A stretch of DNA of 64,000 nt from the NCBI GenBank assembly GCA_026874595.1, contig CM049306.1, positions 27,397,519 to 27,461,518 on the forward strand, written 5' to 3'. This DNA is from Sipunculus nudus. Its lineage: Eukaryota > Annelida > Sipuncula > Golfingiida > Sipunculidae. Numbering within the stretch: position 1 is the stretch's first letter; the number at the start of each line of letters is the position of its first letter. Positions 48,233 through 60,209 of this stretch are shown one piece after another. The notes under the pieces were generated by a model that saw only the letters and a program-made list of their open reading frames with translations, searched no databases and was not told the origin of the DNA. Position numbers and translations under genes: made by a program.

Positions 48233-48689
48233 TTTCCCCATAAATTAGACCGAAGTACTTATTTGTGAATTCATGTGATAGTGCTGTATCATAATAATAA
48301 TAATTATTATTATTATTATCATCATTATTTGTATGCCATATGTTGTTCTGAATATTATATTCCATAAAAAAATTCACTTATTATAAATTGCACGCAATGC
48401 ATTTTTCTGAATATTCAAAAAAAAACTGTTACAGAGACAATCCGGGAGGGGGAGACAAAAAAGTCAGAATTAATAATAACTAATTGAAACATTAATAACT
48501 AAGTACTAGGGGCTAACGTCTCTCTAACTCTCTCTCTCTCTCATACTCTGAGCACTTCATGAGGTATGATGAGGATATTTATTTGTTTCTGAACACTAAC
48601 TGTTAATAATTGTTGTTCGAAAAGTGAAATGCGTTCGACAGGTGCGTGGGTTTACTTTTTGAGTATGATCATACTAGCAACTGTATCTT

Positions 48690-48973
48690 TGTTGACCAGC
48701 GTGTGTCGCAAGCGCTCATTCTGTTTGAAGTTTAATATGGCACTACTAAGCCGGATAATACGAACGCCCGGGGCAAGTAGACACACAGTCTTGTGTACAT
48801 AGCCCGCTCAGCCAATCAGCGCCCGCCTGCCTCATTATGTAGGTCAGTGGTGTTTTGCCGGGCATGTGGAACTCACAGCGCCATGGTGGCTTGAAATGAC
48901 GACCATACAGGGATGTTACCATTGATTTATATAGCTTTTAACTTGGTTTTCTTCTCAACTAGACACGTTCAAG
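48690..48973 (+). promoter_or_regulatory. Candidate promoter and non-coding first exon
   Basis: A GC-richer, CpG-containing block in AT-rich DNA with CCAATCAGCG (CCAAT at 48812-48816), ending with a consensus splice donor AAG|GTAAGT (GT at 48974). ATGs within it open only very short frames, as expected of a 5' UTR exon. Several start-like elements (GATTTATATAGC) are seen but none is decisive. If real, the gene runs rightward with a first intron longer than the window. Confidence 0.35.
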
Positions 48974-49413
48974 GTAAGTCATACATGTAAAGAAACGTTT
49001 TGTTCTAGATAAGCCGACATTTCCTGTTCTAAAAGATTGATTTAAGAAGTTGAAACAGTTTCTATCAACATCGCGAGTCATTCAATACCTTTCTGGGCAG
49101 GGCACACTTTTGTGTGCTGTGCTATGCGTGCAGGGTGACGGAGAAATCTTGAACTTGAAGAAGCCTGGAGATTTCTTGGCTTTGAGCTTGTGTTGAACTT
49201 TCATATATGCATGGGCTGTTGTTTCTAAATTCAAGGCCAGTATGCTACAGACTTAAATTATTAATTAAAACTTTGTAGGTAAACATACCTGAATGAACAA
49301 GATACATACATGATACTATAGTAATGTCGTATTGATAGTTGATACTGTAGTAGTCTGTACGGTACCCAGATAGATTTAGTATAAAGATCTTTGCTCAGGA
49401 GTCATTCACGATT

Positions 49414-49625
49414 AAAGGTGCCCATTCATCTACCTTTTGAAAAAGAATTTGTGGTTTCTGGCTTTCTCTGTGTATATAATAATGATCTTTTGGTAATTCT
49501 GGTTATGAAAAGATTTTAAAAAGGTGCCCATTCATCTACCTTTTGAAAAAGAATTTGTGGTTTCTGGCTTTCTCTGTGTATATAATAATGATCTTTTGGT
49601 AATTCTGGTTATGAAAAGATTTTAA
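49414..49625. repeat. Perfect 106-bp tandem duplication
   Basis: 49414-49519 and 49520-49625 are identical as read (AAAGGTGCCCATTCATCTAC ... GAAAAGATTTTAA), and the next bases (AAAGGT) begin a third unit that stops. High identity means a recent event or an assembly duplication. Confidence 0.95.
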
Positions 49626-49629
49626 AAAG

Positions 49630-51690
49630 GTCTCTGTGAAGGATGTATGAACTTGTTTATCAACAATTTGTTTGTAAACACAGCAATATTGAGAAAACAG
49701 GAAAAACGCAACCTGTGGTGGTAATTTGCATATATGCGGAGGCAGAGAGGTCACCTGTTGCAAAACACCATTTAAAAAACTAGAGCTGGCTTATCTGACT
49801 TACCACCAGATGCCTTTGTTGAATTTGTTTTATTTTGGCAGGCTCCCACATATTTTAGACACATTAATATATACAAATCAAGCAGCTGGTGAGTGGTAAT
49901 TTACACATTTTTTGGCCTGTTTTTATAAAAGCTCCAAGGGATTACCTTTTGTTTATTAAGTTCAGATAGGTGATTGGGTCCCTTTAAGAGCTCTACACTT
50001 GCCAGTACAGTAACAGATTATTGACAACAAACGGTCTTGGTGACCCAGTGTGTTTTTGTTTTAGCTGGTACCAAGCATTTAAAACTGAACATTTTTAAAT
50101 ATATCTGTAATCGTTTTGCAATGTATTACATTTGGGATTTTGGTCACAGTGCTACATAGGTCCATAGATCTATGGAACCTAGAACTGTAATATATGGCCT
50201 GAGTCCGAAAATTTGTTACATGAGCAAAGCTATTGTGATGGACTCTGCTCAGATGAACTCTACTACCTGACCATGGCTCTGGTGGTCATGAATTATTTAT
50301 GGCCTTACACCTGGTCAGCTGGTCACCATACTGACCACTTCATATTGTTGACAAATAAAACATAAAACCAGATGGCAGGATGAGAAACCCTATGTGGGTG
50401 CATATCAGAGAAAAAGTCTCAGCTAATGCTCATGCACTGCAATATCTATAAGAAAGGGCTGTTGTGAAAATTTGTTACTGTTACAAGTCAGCTTAAATCC
50501 ATTAAAATTTCAAAGTGTCTAGAGCTCAGGACCCGAACACATTGCCTCAGAGCTTATTAGAGGTCCAGACTTTTTCTGGTCCACACTTCAGCAATTAAGA
50601 GCTTTAAGAACATACAGACATTGGCATTATGAGTAATACCCAGTGCAATTTGTGGATAACTTTAAAAAGTTATAGGCCTACATGCAAATATGAATTTATT
50701 AATGAGGCCCATTGTAGTAATAAATATTCATTAATTTCTTCACAAGTTAAACTAGGAGTAGACCTAATTATATTTTCATTAAAAATCATATATGGACTTC
50801 ATCTCAAACCTTATAACAATTAATATACATTTATATAGGTCTTCTATTTAAACATAAATCTGTGTGTGCATATATATTTTTAAACTTGCGTTGGTCATGG
50901 TCAATTTAAACTAAGCTGTTCTGTGCTGTCACATTTTTTGGTAATTTCCCTGATCTACAGGCCTACATGTATATTCTTCAGGTCATAGAAAGAATAAAAT
51001 GTGCTGCAATTAAAATTAAATAAAATTTGTATTTATTACTAAATGTTGGAACAAAAGCAAATGTTCTGGTAGCTCTGTCTGTCGGTGCCAGAGAAATAGC
51101 TCCCATAGATGTGGCCAGCAGGGTCAGTGTGCACTCTCATAGGAAGTGCCGCAGTGTCCGGATCTATAGCAACAGCCTTAAATATTTGCAGTCACTCAGT
51201 CTGCAAGTATCAAGCCCTGATGTTGCAGTTGAACTGGCCAAACAAAAAACTTTACAAATCAGGAGGGTTTGCATAAAAATTATGTAATAAATCTAATAGG
51301 ATTTGCTACAGGAAGGACTAACTTCCAGTAATTAATGCAACATAACAGGCTTGTATTGTATGTATACACATTAGAGAGTCCTTATTTCATACTTTATATG
51401 CATGATGCTTAGTGTTTTCAAGACAAAACATTTTTGTGGCTTAAAGTAATTTATAAATATAACACATTAATGGGTGTAAAATTAATATCCTACCCCCATG
51501 TTACATTTTAAATCACATCCTGCTATGGCCCTTGTGGTGGCAGCTGACAGCAGTGCAGGCTCAGCTTTTCATCTGTCAGGATTATAAATGCTGCCTGTCA
51601 AATAATTATATGTAATGTTATGTATCATTCACCTTGATGATGGAGTAAGTCATAAAAAATCTTAGTTACTTCATGAATTTCCCTGTCATT
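49630..51690. other. Non-coding; one unexplained GC-richer patch
   Basis: 51057-51260 is GC-richer, with an open plus frame of 86 codons (51027-51287). The minus strand also shows a short protein-like frame (DPAGHIYGSYFSGTDRQSYQ). Neither is recognised and splice borders are poor. It may be an old retroelement fragment or conserved exon. Confidence 0.3.
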
Positions 51691-52450
51691 TTTAGCTCAG
51701 CTGACTATAAGTCATCTGAGCTATAGTCGTGGTCCATTGTCCGTCGTCCGTCCGTCTGTCCGTCCGTCCGTCCGTCCGTAGATGTGGCACGTTTTGAAAC
51801 CGTAAGACCTAGGAATCCAAAATTCAGCATAATGTTAGATGTCCCCAAGATCTCCTACCAAGCCGAAAACTGGGTCTTTGCGACTTCGTTCCTTTGAGAA
51901 ATTAAGGAAAAACCTCAATTTTTTATTAAAATCCTATTTTCACACTTCAGGACTGCCTTATATCAAAACCACTCATCTGTTTTTCCTCATATTTACCATA
52001 AATATTCTTCTATATAGTTCCTATGTACATGCCAGAAATTAAGTCTGTTAAGTATAAATTCTTTAAGTTATGGGCCCAAACATAATGGACTTTGTAAAAA
52101 ATCAGGAAAAATATTTACTCACTTAACATGAAAAATTTTGAAACTAGAGTCTATTTTCCCAAGTATATAACTATGTTTAATTAAGATTCAATTGTTTACC
52201 CAAAATTAGATCTGAATTTTGTAAATTTTTTAAGTAATTAGCATAAAAATAAAATCAGTACCTTAAATTTTGCCCAACCTACCATGGCACGTTTTTTTTC
52301 TGTAAGTACCATTGATTTAATTTTCACAGCATGTAAACATAAATATTTAATTTGTTTAAATCTGAAATTTGGAAGTAAAAGCTTGAAAATTAAGCTAGTT
52401 ATTGATTTTTTTCTTGAGGCTCTATTGTAGTCATTTGCTTTGATTACAGA
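51690..52450 (+). repeat. Dispersed element, AGCTCAGCTGA end with (GTCC)n
   Basis: Starts TTTTTAGCTCAGCTGAC, then an inverted phrase CATCTGAGCTATAGT, then GTCC repeats (51742-51778), CGTTTTGAAACC, and a body that aligns with 53640-54240. Reverse-orientation relatives are at 24300-24535 and 16075-16340. No ORF of note. Confidence 0.7.
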
Positions 52451-52569
52451 TTACAGATGCAGGGTCCCACTCCAGGTCACTGGAAGTCAGCAATGCCAGG
52501 GTTTCTGATTTATTACAGTCACTGGGGGAGATCCCCTGCTGTGACAGGTGTACAGTTATTCTCATATCA

Positions 52570-52632
52570 CCACCCCAATCACCCCCCCCCCCCCCAACCC
52601 CCCAACCCCCCAACCCCCCCCCCAAACCCAAC
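52570..52632. repeat. C-rich tract
   Basis: Runs of C separated by AA or A (CCCCCCAACCCCCC). An i-motif or G4 candidate on the opposite strand. Poly-Pro and poly-Gly frames are artefacts. Confidence 0.9.
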
Positions 52633-52659
52633 CCACCAAGTGTTCACTGTATCTCCTTA

Positions 52660-53280
52660 ATTGTAATGCTGTTTCCACTCTGATATGCAAAAACTTTCCT
52701 TGAAAAAGTAATTCAAGGTGTAATCCAGAAGATGCAATGTTGTGTAATGTAGCATTTTTAAAGAATCATTTTTCTTTTAAATGATTTTACCAATCATAAT
52801 GGAACCCATCAGTGTGCTTAAATTATGATAAAATATGAAGCACATTATAGATAAATAAAGACACAATTAAAAATTGAGAAGTCTAAATCAAGTATTTTTT
52901 TAGATATTTATTGTTTTGCAGCTTTAAAAGATATATTTTTGTGGTAAAAAATAAATAAACATTTGTATGCATGATATGGTGTTATCTGACAAGATTGGAT
53001 TTATGATGATGCAATTGAGAATTATGAATCAACTTTTATATTCAGATATATATGTTATATTGAAAATGTATAGAAATATAAACTTAAATTTAAAAAAATT
53101 AATGTGCTAAAAAAATGAGGATTTATTACAAACATTTGTTCATTATTTTCCTGCATCAGCAGAATTTGAGATAGGCTTTGTTTGCCATGTTTTATGTTGT
53201 TAATTAATTATATTTCAACTGTATACATTTCATAAAAAAACATATATTTAATAATATATATTATACAAAAAAAAAAGATT
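52660..53280. other. AT-rich non-coding spacer
   Basis: Very AT-rich. Nothing recognised. Confidence 0.45.
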
Positions 53281-53291
53281 CGATTGAACAA

Positions 53292-53600
53292 ATGTGTAAG
53301 CTACTGAAAAGTCAACAGTTAATCGAAAAGCCAACTGATGATCATGGTAATTGTACAGATCATTTGTTCACAAACTGCTCACATGCTTCAGTTCCAACAT
53401 TAGGAAACACATGGTCAGGTCACAAAATATTATTTGCAATAATTTCTTGCTCATCAATACAAACCAATCATATAAACCAACCATGGCCTTTATTACCTCT
53501 TCCTCTTACACTTTATCTCCATTTGATATTATTTTAGATTTTTACCTTCAAGGTTAACATCAGCTGAGCACAGTGACTCAAGCACCATGTAACATATTGT
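53292..53600 (+). pseudogene. AP-endonuclease-like transposon remnant
   Basis: The frame reads QQLIEKPTDDHGNCTDHLFT, then ...LGNTWSGHKILFAII. This follows the C-terminal block of AP-endonuclease-like (EEP) domains of non-LTR retrotransposons and Helentrons (QL...PT...DH.FTN...SDH...F), with SGH where the family has catalytic SDH. It ends with CAGCTGAGCACAGTGAC, a decayed form of the terminal motif seen elsewhere. An inverted copy is at 14770-15010. The enzyme is not functional. Confidence 0.5.
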
Positions 53601-53619
53601 TTACATCAAGCTAGTGTTA

Positions 53620-54240
53620 TGCAGTTTGCAAGAGCTCAGCTCCCCAGCTTCAGCTCTAAGTTCCTTAAATTCGGCATACAGTTAGATGTCTCCAAAATCC
53701 CCTACCATGCCAAGAATTTGGTCACTAGGACTTAATACCTTCGAGATATTAATGAAAAACTTCATTTTTCCATTAAAAACCCATTGTTACACTTCAAGAC
53801 TGCCAAATATCAAAACCACTGATCTGACTTTAATCATAAATAATATACATATTTTTCAATCTCTATGCACATGCCAGAATGATGTCAGTATTGCGTAATT
53901 GTTTTAAGTTATGGGGCCAAACATAATGCACTTTGTAAAAAATCAAGAAATATATTTACTCCCTTAACAAGGGCATTGCTGAAGCTAGAGATTTTTTTGT
54001 TAGGGATGTAACATTATTAAATCAAGATTCAATTGAATACCCAAAATTAGTTCTTAATTTTTCAAATTTTATATGTTATTAGTATAAATATAAAATTAGT
54101 ACCTTAAATTTTGCCCAACTGTGACCATGGCACGTTTGTTTCCCGTGAGCACTGTTGATATAATTATCATATCATGCACACATAAGGATTTCAGCTTAGA
54201 AAGCTGAAAGAAATTGGCCAAAAATTGTAGCTTTTATTAA
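53620..54240 (+). repeat. Dispersed element, partner of 51690-52450
   Basis: Aligned phrases: ATGTCTCCAAAATCCCCTAC / ATGTCCCCAAGATCTCCTAC; ATCAAAACCACTGATCTG; AAGTTATGGGGCCAAACATA; CCATGGCACGTTT. The terminal inverted phrase is decayed (GAGCTCAGCTCCCC). Confidence 0.7.
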
Positions 54241-54249
54241 TGTTTTTTA

Positions 54250-55420
54250 TGAGACCCTGTCAGACTTTGGCTCTCTCCAGCCCCTCTTGAATCACCTGTA
54301 TTATGCATGCTTGAGGCGAGGCATACATGGAATCCAGGCAGCTTATGGCCAGCCACAGTTGATCCAGGTGTCCAACCCAACTCATCTAGTAGTTTTAACC
54401 AACAACATAACAATAAACAATAAATTAATAAATTTTTATTGGTTTTTAATAACAAATTAAAGAAAAATAGAAAAGGAATTTGTTAGTTTATAATAACAGG
54501 AAATTAACTTGCAGTTACTGATGATATAAGAATCTTGTATGGATGGGTAGAATGTCACGTATTCCAAATAACACCATGAAGTCACCTATGGCATTTTTCA
54601 GTTCAATTTTAATGATAAAGAAGTAAATTATATTATTCATTACTAATCATTAGGGATCATATGAAGGAAATTAATGATAGACAAAGATGCAGTTGATAAT
54701 ATTAATCTAGATTCCTACTGTGTCTAGTGTGTACATTGATGTGAAATTAGTCCAAAATGAATTTTTTACAGTTATTTTTAATATAAATAAAAGCCATAAA
54801 ACCAGGTACTTATGATCATTATTTGAATGTGTGAATTTTGTATATTCTGGATTCTCAACATCATTGTTTGGTTAAAACTGAATAAATACCAGACATGGTG
54901 CGAATACTTTGTAATTGTATTTGAATACGAATATGATTATGTACTCCATTATAAAATTTCTTGCATAAAGAATGGGAATTCAGGTAAAAATGAAAGTATA
55001 TGAATACTCGTGCAGTACTTTCAAAATGTATTCATGAATGCATTCATGAATATATTCTTTAATATTATTTTAATAATCATTTTAGTTATATTTCATTTTA
55101 CAAAATCATATGATTCTCTTATTATTTTGAATAAAAATTATATTTGGGACAATATTTGTAATTTTTTTTAATAAATAGTTAAACTCATATTATATGTTCT
55201 GCTTATAAGTTATTTGGCCAAGTCAAAATCTGTGTGACAATAGTACTCCATTTGTTAATAAAATAAATGAAATCAATGCTCTTCCCTGTCTCCAAAGGAA
55301 CTATCAAAATCATACATAAGCTAAACAACAACAACTCATAATACAGCTTATATTTATTACCACACAAAACCAGCATGTACCTCATTTCTAAATAATATTT
55401 TTTTATCATATATAACAGCT
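54250..55420. other. Non-coding, AT-rich
   Basis: 54235-54390 is GC-richer with no recognised element. The rest is AT-rich with no repeat copy or exon. Confidence 0.4.
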
Positions 55421-55424
55421 GAGC

Positions 55425-55449
55425 GTCGTGACCCATAGGTCCCTTGTTG
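55425..55449 (+). repeat. Terminal motif GAGCGTCGTGACCCATAGGT...
   Basis: CAGCTGAGCGTCGTGACCC followed by ATAGGTCCCTTGTT, the plus-strand member of the terminal motif family. Confidence 0.6.
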
Positions 55450-57039
55450 GTTTTAAGAAAAATTAAAAAGGAACACACTAGAAATTACATTTATATTACT
55501 TTATTATATATATTTATAAATATATATATATCATGAATTATTTTAAGTATTCATATTTGTTACAAATAATACTCAATTAAGAGCTGATGGCTTTGCAGAT
55601 TCTTGCTGTTTACATATTAATATATAAATGTGTCATTCAGGCTTTGCATTTACCTGTGATGTTTTTCAGTCAAAAGAAATAAACAGCAAAAGTATCTTAC
55701 TTTACTATAACTAGGTAATTTATGGACAAGTACAATTGGCCACTTGGTCGTTTCTCTGACATACACTCTGTACTTTTCCTGTCATAAAAATACCAGAGTG
55801 GTTAAGCTACAGGCAGTGAAGTATGTTATGGTTTGCTTGCCAAACACCCTGCAGGTTTATTACATAATAACCTGAATAAACTCTTTACGGCAGTTGTGTA
55901 ACCTGTTATAATGTGAAAAGGCCTTCTGAAATAAAGTACACATTAGAGTACTCTACCAAAGGTGGTGTAAATAAATTTAACATTCAGAAAGAGTAATAAG
56001 GTTGAGTAATTTGGGATGTTACAGTTTCATAGCTAGAGAGTTGAATAAAGCCCTCTTTCAATTTCAAATTCAAAACAAATTTCAAATCCACATTTATTGT
56101 GTAAAATTCATGGTTTTGTCACAGGGTCTCTAAACTAACAGTCTTTTGATTAAATGTAATAACCACTTCAAATTAAAGTTTAATCATCAAATAACTGTGG
56201 ATTCTACATCAGCACGTGCTGTTTAATGACAGCGCCTTTAAGTTCACATTCACCATGTTATCCAACAGAATAATTGATAGGTATACACAGCTGAGTTGGT
56301 CTGATGTAAGCTCTATACTTTGCCCTTTGCAATTTAGTGAGCTTTCACTCATAACCTCTTTGTGTCCTCCTCTCTTTGATAGCTGTGATGGTAAAGCTTG
56401 CCTTCAGGGTGTGCCTCCCTCAGCATGGGTTATTTATTTTAATGTCAGTGATTTGGGTAATGTTTATGTGGTACTGCAGCCGGCTTTAAAATAGTAATAA
56501 CCAAATTTGTTGTTTGTCTCTGTAGAACAGAGTCTGACTTCAAAAGGACTCACCAGTGCTTATGGTCTGTGTGGGGAACTGTTATTGTCAGTAGTAAAAA
56601 GTGTAATTAATCCATAGTTCTTTTAAATATCTTGCTTTTATGAGCTATTTACATTTTTAAATTTTATGATGGAGGGCAAATCAGTTGCTCAACTTATTTT
56701 AAAATAATGCATGTACACCAAGAATCTTTGTGAAATGAACAATATTTTAAAGTATTTTAACTGTTATATATATCTGTAACTTTGTTAGTCTGAAAAATGT
56801 GTTCATTTGATTGTAAAGTTATTTTAACAATACACTCTGTAAAAATGACCACTCATTGCAGTCAGTTGAGATATTCATGATGAGGGATTTTGTTACAATT
56901 AATAATTTTTCAAAGGATAAAAGACAAGTGTCATTTACTGTTAATTACATTTGTCTTTTGGCATTTGAAATATTATCAACAGTAATATTAATTTGTAATT
57001 ATATGACAGGATATCCTATTTTACACTACTTTATACTTT

Positions 57040-57040
<1 letters not shown>
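55450..57040. other. Non-coding, nothing secure
   Basis: A 92-codon frame at 56216-56494 (beginning inside a CACGTG E-box) has mixed composition but no splice borders or known domain. Confidence 0.4.

Positions 57041-57042
<2 letters not shown>

Positions 57043-57095
<53 letters not shown>
57043..57095. repeat. (AT)n microsatellite
   Basis: About 52 uninterrupted bases. Confidence 0.95.
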
Positions 57096-57099
<4 letters not shown>

Positions 57100-60000
57100 A
57101 CACAAAATGTTTAAAGGAAAGTCCATATCGTATTGCCCAACCCATGATTAAAAGGGTATTACTCACCCAACCCTGCATTTACATATTCATCATTAGTACT
57201 GTACATAAATGTTGCATTTAAATTGTGTTCTGTTTCTAGAATATATGGAGTCTGTAGATCTGCTCATTTTGATTATTTATGGATTGAAAAAACCTGTATT
57301 CAAGCATCCTAGGCTGTGCCCTTAAATAGTCCATCACTGATTTAATCTTTCCTGGGCATACATAGGAAGGCTTTTGACATTTGCATGGGCAAATCCCATA
57401 GCTTCATTATTTAAAAAAAATTACAGGAACATCTAAGGTATGTATGGTATTCTATTATTAATGTTAATTTTTCCCATGGGATTCCTTTGACTCAAATAAG
57501 AGTTAACCAACAAGTTTTATCAATATACTAATTACCAAATTCATCATAAATGTACAGCCCAGATAGAGACATTTGGAATTAAATAAAAAACACTCAAGTG
57601 CACTGTTCCTGAAATAAGTGTTAAAACCTGTAACTGAGACAAGATTATGTGTCTTAGATAACAAACCTCCACTCAGTTATGTACAAGTAAAATTATGTAC
57701 AATCTTCATTGAGACTTAGATTTTATAATTATAAGAGAACATAAATCTTTCATATCATACACAGCATGTTTAAACTTTTTGTGTTGTCTAAATTGTGAGT
57801 TCACCCTGACCCACACAATGAAGAGGAGTGATTTTGGAGTGTGATCTTATGATGACCACTGGTCATTAGAAGCCACAAAAGTTACAGGTCATTGAGGCCA
57901 GGACACTGGACTCTGAATCAAAGATGGTGATACCTGAAAGATGGGTACCCTGAGAGGTGTAACAATGAACCAGGTCGTCAGATACAGTGAGCATTGTGAG
58001 GGAGACTACATGATATATTGGCCACTTAAAATGATTGTGATCACTCAGCCCGGTGGTTATTACAGAATGACAGGTGACTTCCCAAAAGGTGATGGGTAAG
58101 AAGTCACGGCCACTGAACCACCTACCACATATGATAGTGGTTTTGTGCAGCAACACATGAACAGAATTGTCCATACAGTAAGGTCAGGGATTTCATGCAG
58201 GTGTTACTTTCTATATGTAATAAAAGTAAATCGGATTTTATTGTGCAATTTAATTGTGAATAAAGTAAGCCAAATTTATAAAATTTCTGTATTATCACAA
58301 AGAAAAATATGAACAAATTTGTATTATGATTGAACAATTGAACTTTTGTCAACCATGACAGTATTGACATATTGCTTGCTCAGTCAGTCATTATCTTACC
58401 ACTCTCATTTGTCATTGGTATTAGGTTTGAGTGTTATATAAATAATTATTTAACTAATTTTTCATACCATTCCTGATGGATATATATTAAATGCTGCAAG
58501 CTGCATAAAATTTTTTTGTTCAACATACCGAGACTGGTGTGGACTGTCTGCCTGTTAACCTTACTGACAATTTAATAGGGATTTGGTCAGTTTTTTTTTT
58601 TTTGGGGGGGGGGAGCTCACTATAAATATCTAAAAATGATATTTCTTACCTGTGATTTATTCCAAGCAAAATCCACGGCCACACATGCATCTTGAAGGAT
58701 GTCAGAGGTGACCAGAGTTTGGTGTTGCTGGGATGACTTACCTGGAATCTGATGGATTTTCATGAAAATCTCTAAAACTATTTACCAGTGAAATTACTAA
58801 GTCATTATTTAATTTGATAAGGATTCTCAGCATAACCTACATACATATAACTTATATTTTAATAATAAAGTCAGAGGTCATCAAACTTCCTTGTGGTATT
58901 GCAGCATTAACCAGGAGTTTTCTTTTTTTTAATTTTGGTGTAAACTTTACCTAGTAAAGTAACTTTCCTGAAAGTAATCATCAGCAAAGTCTGTGTATAT
59001 TTAACAAGATCAAAGGTTACAAGGTTTATGATGAAAGGTTTATGTCTTCTTGTGGGTTCTTGTTTTTCTTATCAGAGTGAAAAAATATGGAATTTCTGTT
59101 AAACATCTGGCATGTGTGTGTTCCAGTCTATACATTTTGTAAACATTCTGTGATCACCGGGATACAGATGAGGGCACAAATGAATGTTCACAATAAAATA
59201 TAAGAAAGTGTTCAAAATGACTTGGTCATCATGTTGAAAGGGTATATCTATTCTAATAATCTAGTAACATTTGGGGGTGATTTCCTTTGGACAGGTTCTG
59301 TGTGTGCTAGTTGCCAGGCAGATCAGCGCCTGCCAAGGGCTGTAAATCTGTGCTGGTTGAGGTGAGGCTTTTCCAGGTAATGGAGAATGACAGCAGTTTA
59401 ATGCACACCATATGGCCGTCTTGGTAACTTGCATGGAGTGATATATGAAGCACTTATCTCTTTGTAGTGTACAGTAATTTTATGGTTACTCACACTTGTA
59501 TCTTGGCAGTTTCTGAATTAGTCCCTCCCTAATGCAGACCACTATAATCTGTCTTGAGAATTTACTGAACTGCCTTTTGTCCAGTGAAGTTATGTATGCA
59601 ATGGTTTGGGGAGGAAACATTAATTATGTATACCTTTGACTTTCTTCAATTTTCTTTCTTATTTTATACAAGTAGGGATGTAAAATGTTTGTTCAGTATT
59701 CCAGTTTCTAAATTAAAAACAGCATGTTTTTAGGCACACATAAGCGTGTATGTTGAGGTTAAATGCAGTGACATCGGTAAAAACTATCAAGTCAATTCAA
59801 GGGGCTTAACAGCTTCGACCTAGAGACCTTAACCCCACCCTTGTGTGATATGGTTCACCCCCTGCTGTTATTGTTAAAGACCAGGAGCTATACACTGCAG
59901 CTGTTTTGTCTTCTAGGGAAATATTAATAGAATATTAAATGGTTTAAGGTTCTTTTTGTACAACTATTTCATCATTCTGAACATCATATTAATATTTGTC

Positions 60001-60167
60001 CAGCAATTATTATTTATTATTGTAGGATATAGTTAAGATATACTGGATGGTCATTTACAGAAAATGTTTGTGAATTTAAACTGAGATTAAGTTCTTTCAA
60101 AAGTATTATAATCTGTCAATCTCTCTCTACTGTTATTATCTTTAGTTTATACTATCAGGTGAAATTA

Positions 60168-60170
<3 letters not shown>
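57100..60170. other. Non-coding; one possible SINE-like patch
   Basis: 57860-58180 is GC-richer, with a 102-codon minus-strand frame. Its left part (GGACACTGGACTCTGAATC) resembles the tRNA-like stretch at 4985, so a SINE is more likely than a gene. A T/G run lies at 58590-58612. Confidence 0.4.

Positions 60171-60173
<3 letters not shown>

Positions 60174-60209
<36 letters not shown>

Noticed and set aside
51027-51287. 86-codon plus-strand ORF
   Set aside because: GC-richer, but both strands give short open frames and no splice borders fit; left as an unexplained patch.
56216-56494. 92-codon plus-strand ORF
   Set aside because: Composition is plausible but there is no acceptor, donor or recognisable family.
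57866-58174. 102-codon minus-strand ORF
   Set aside because: No domain or splice support; the stretch has SINE-like text similar to 4985.
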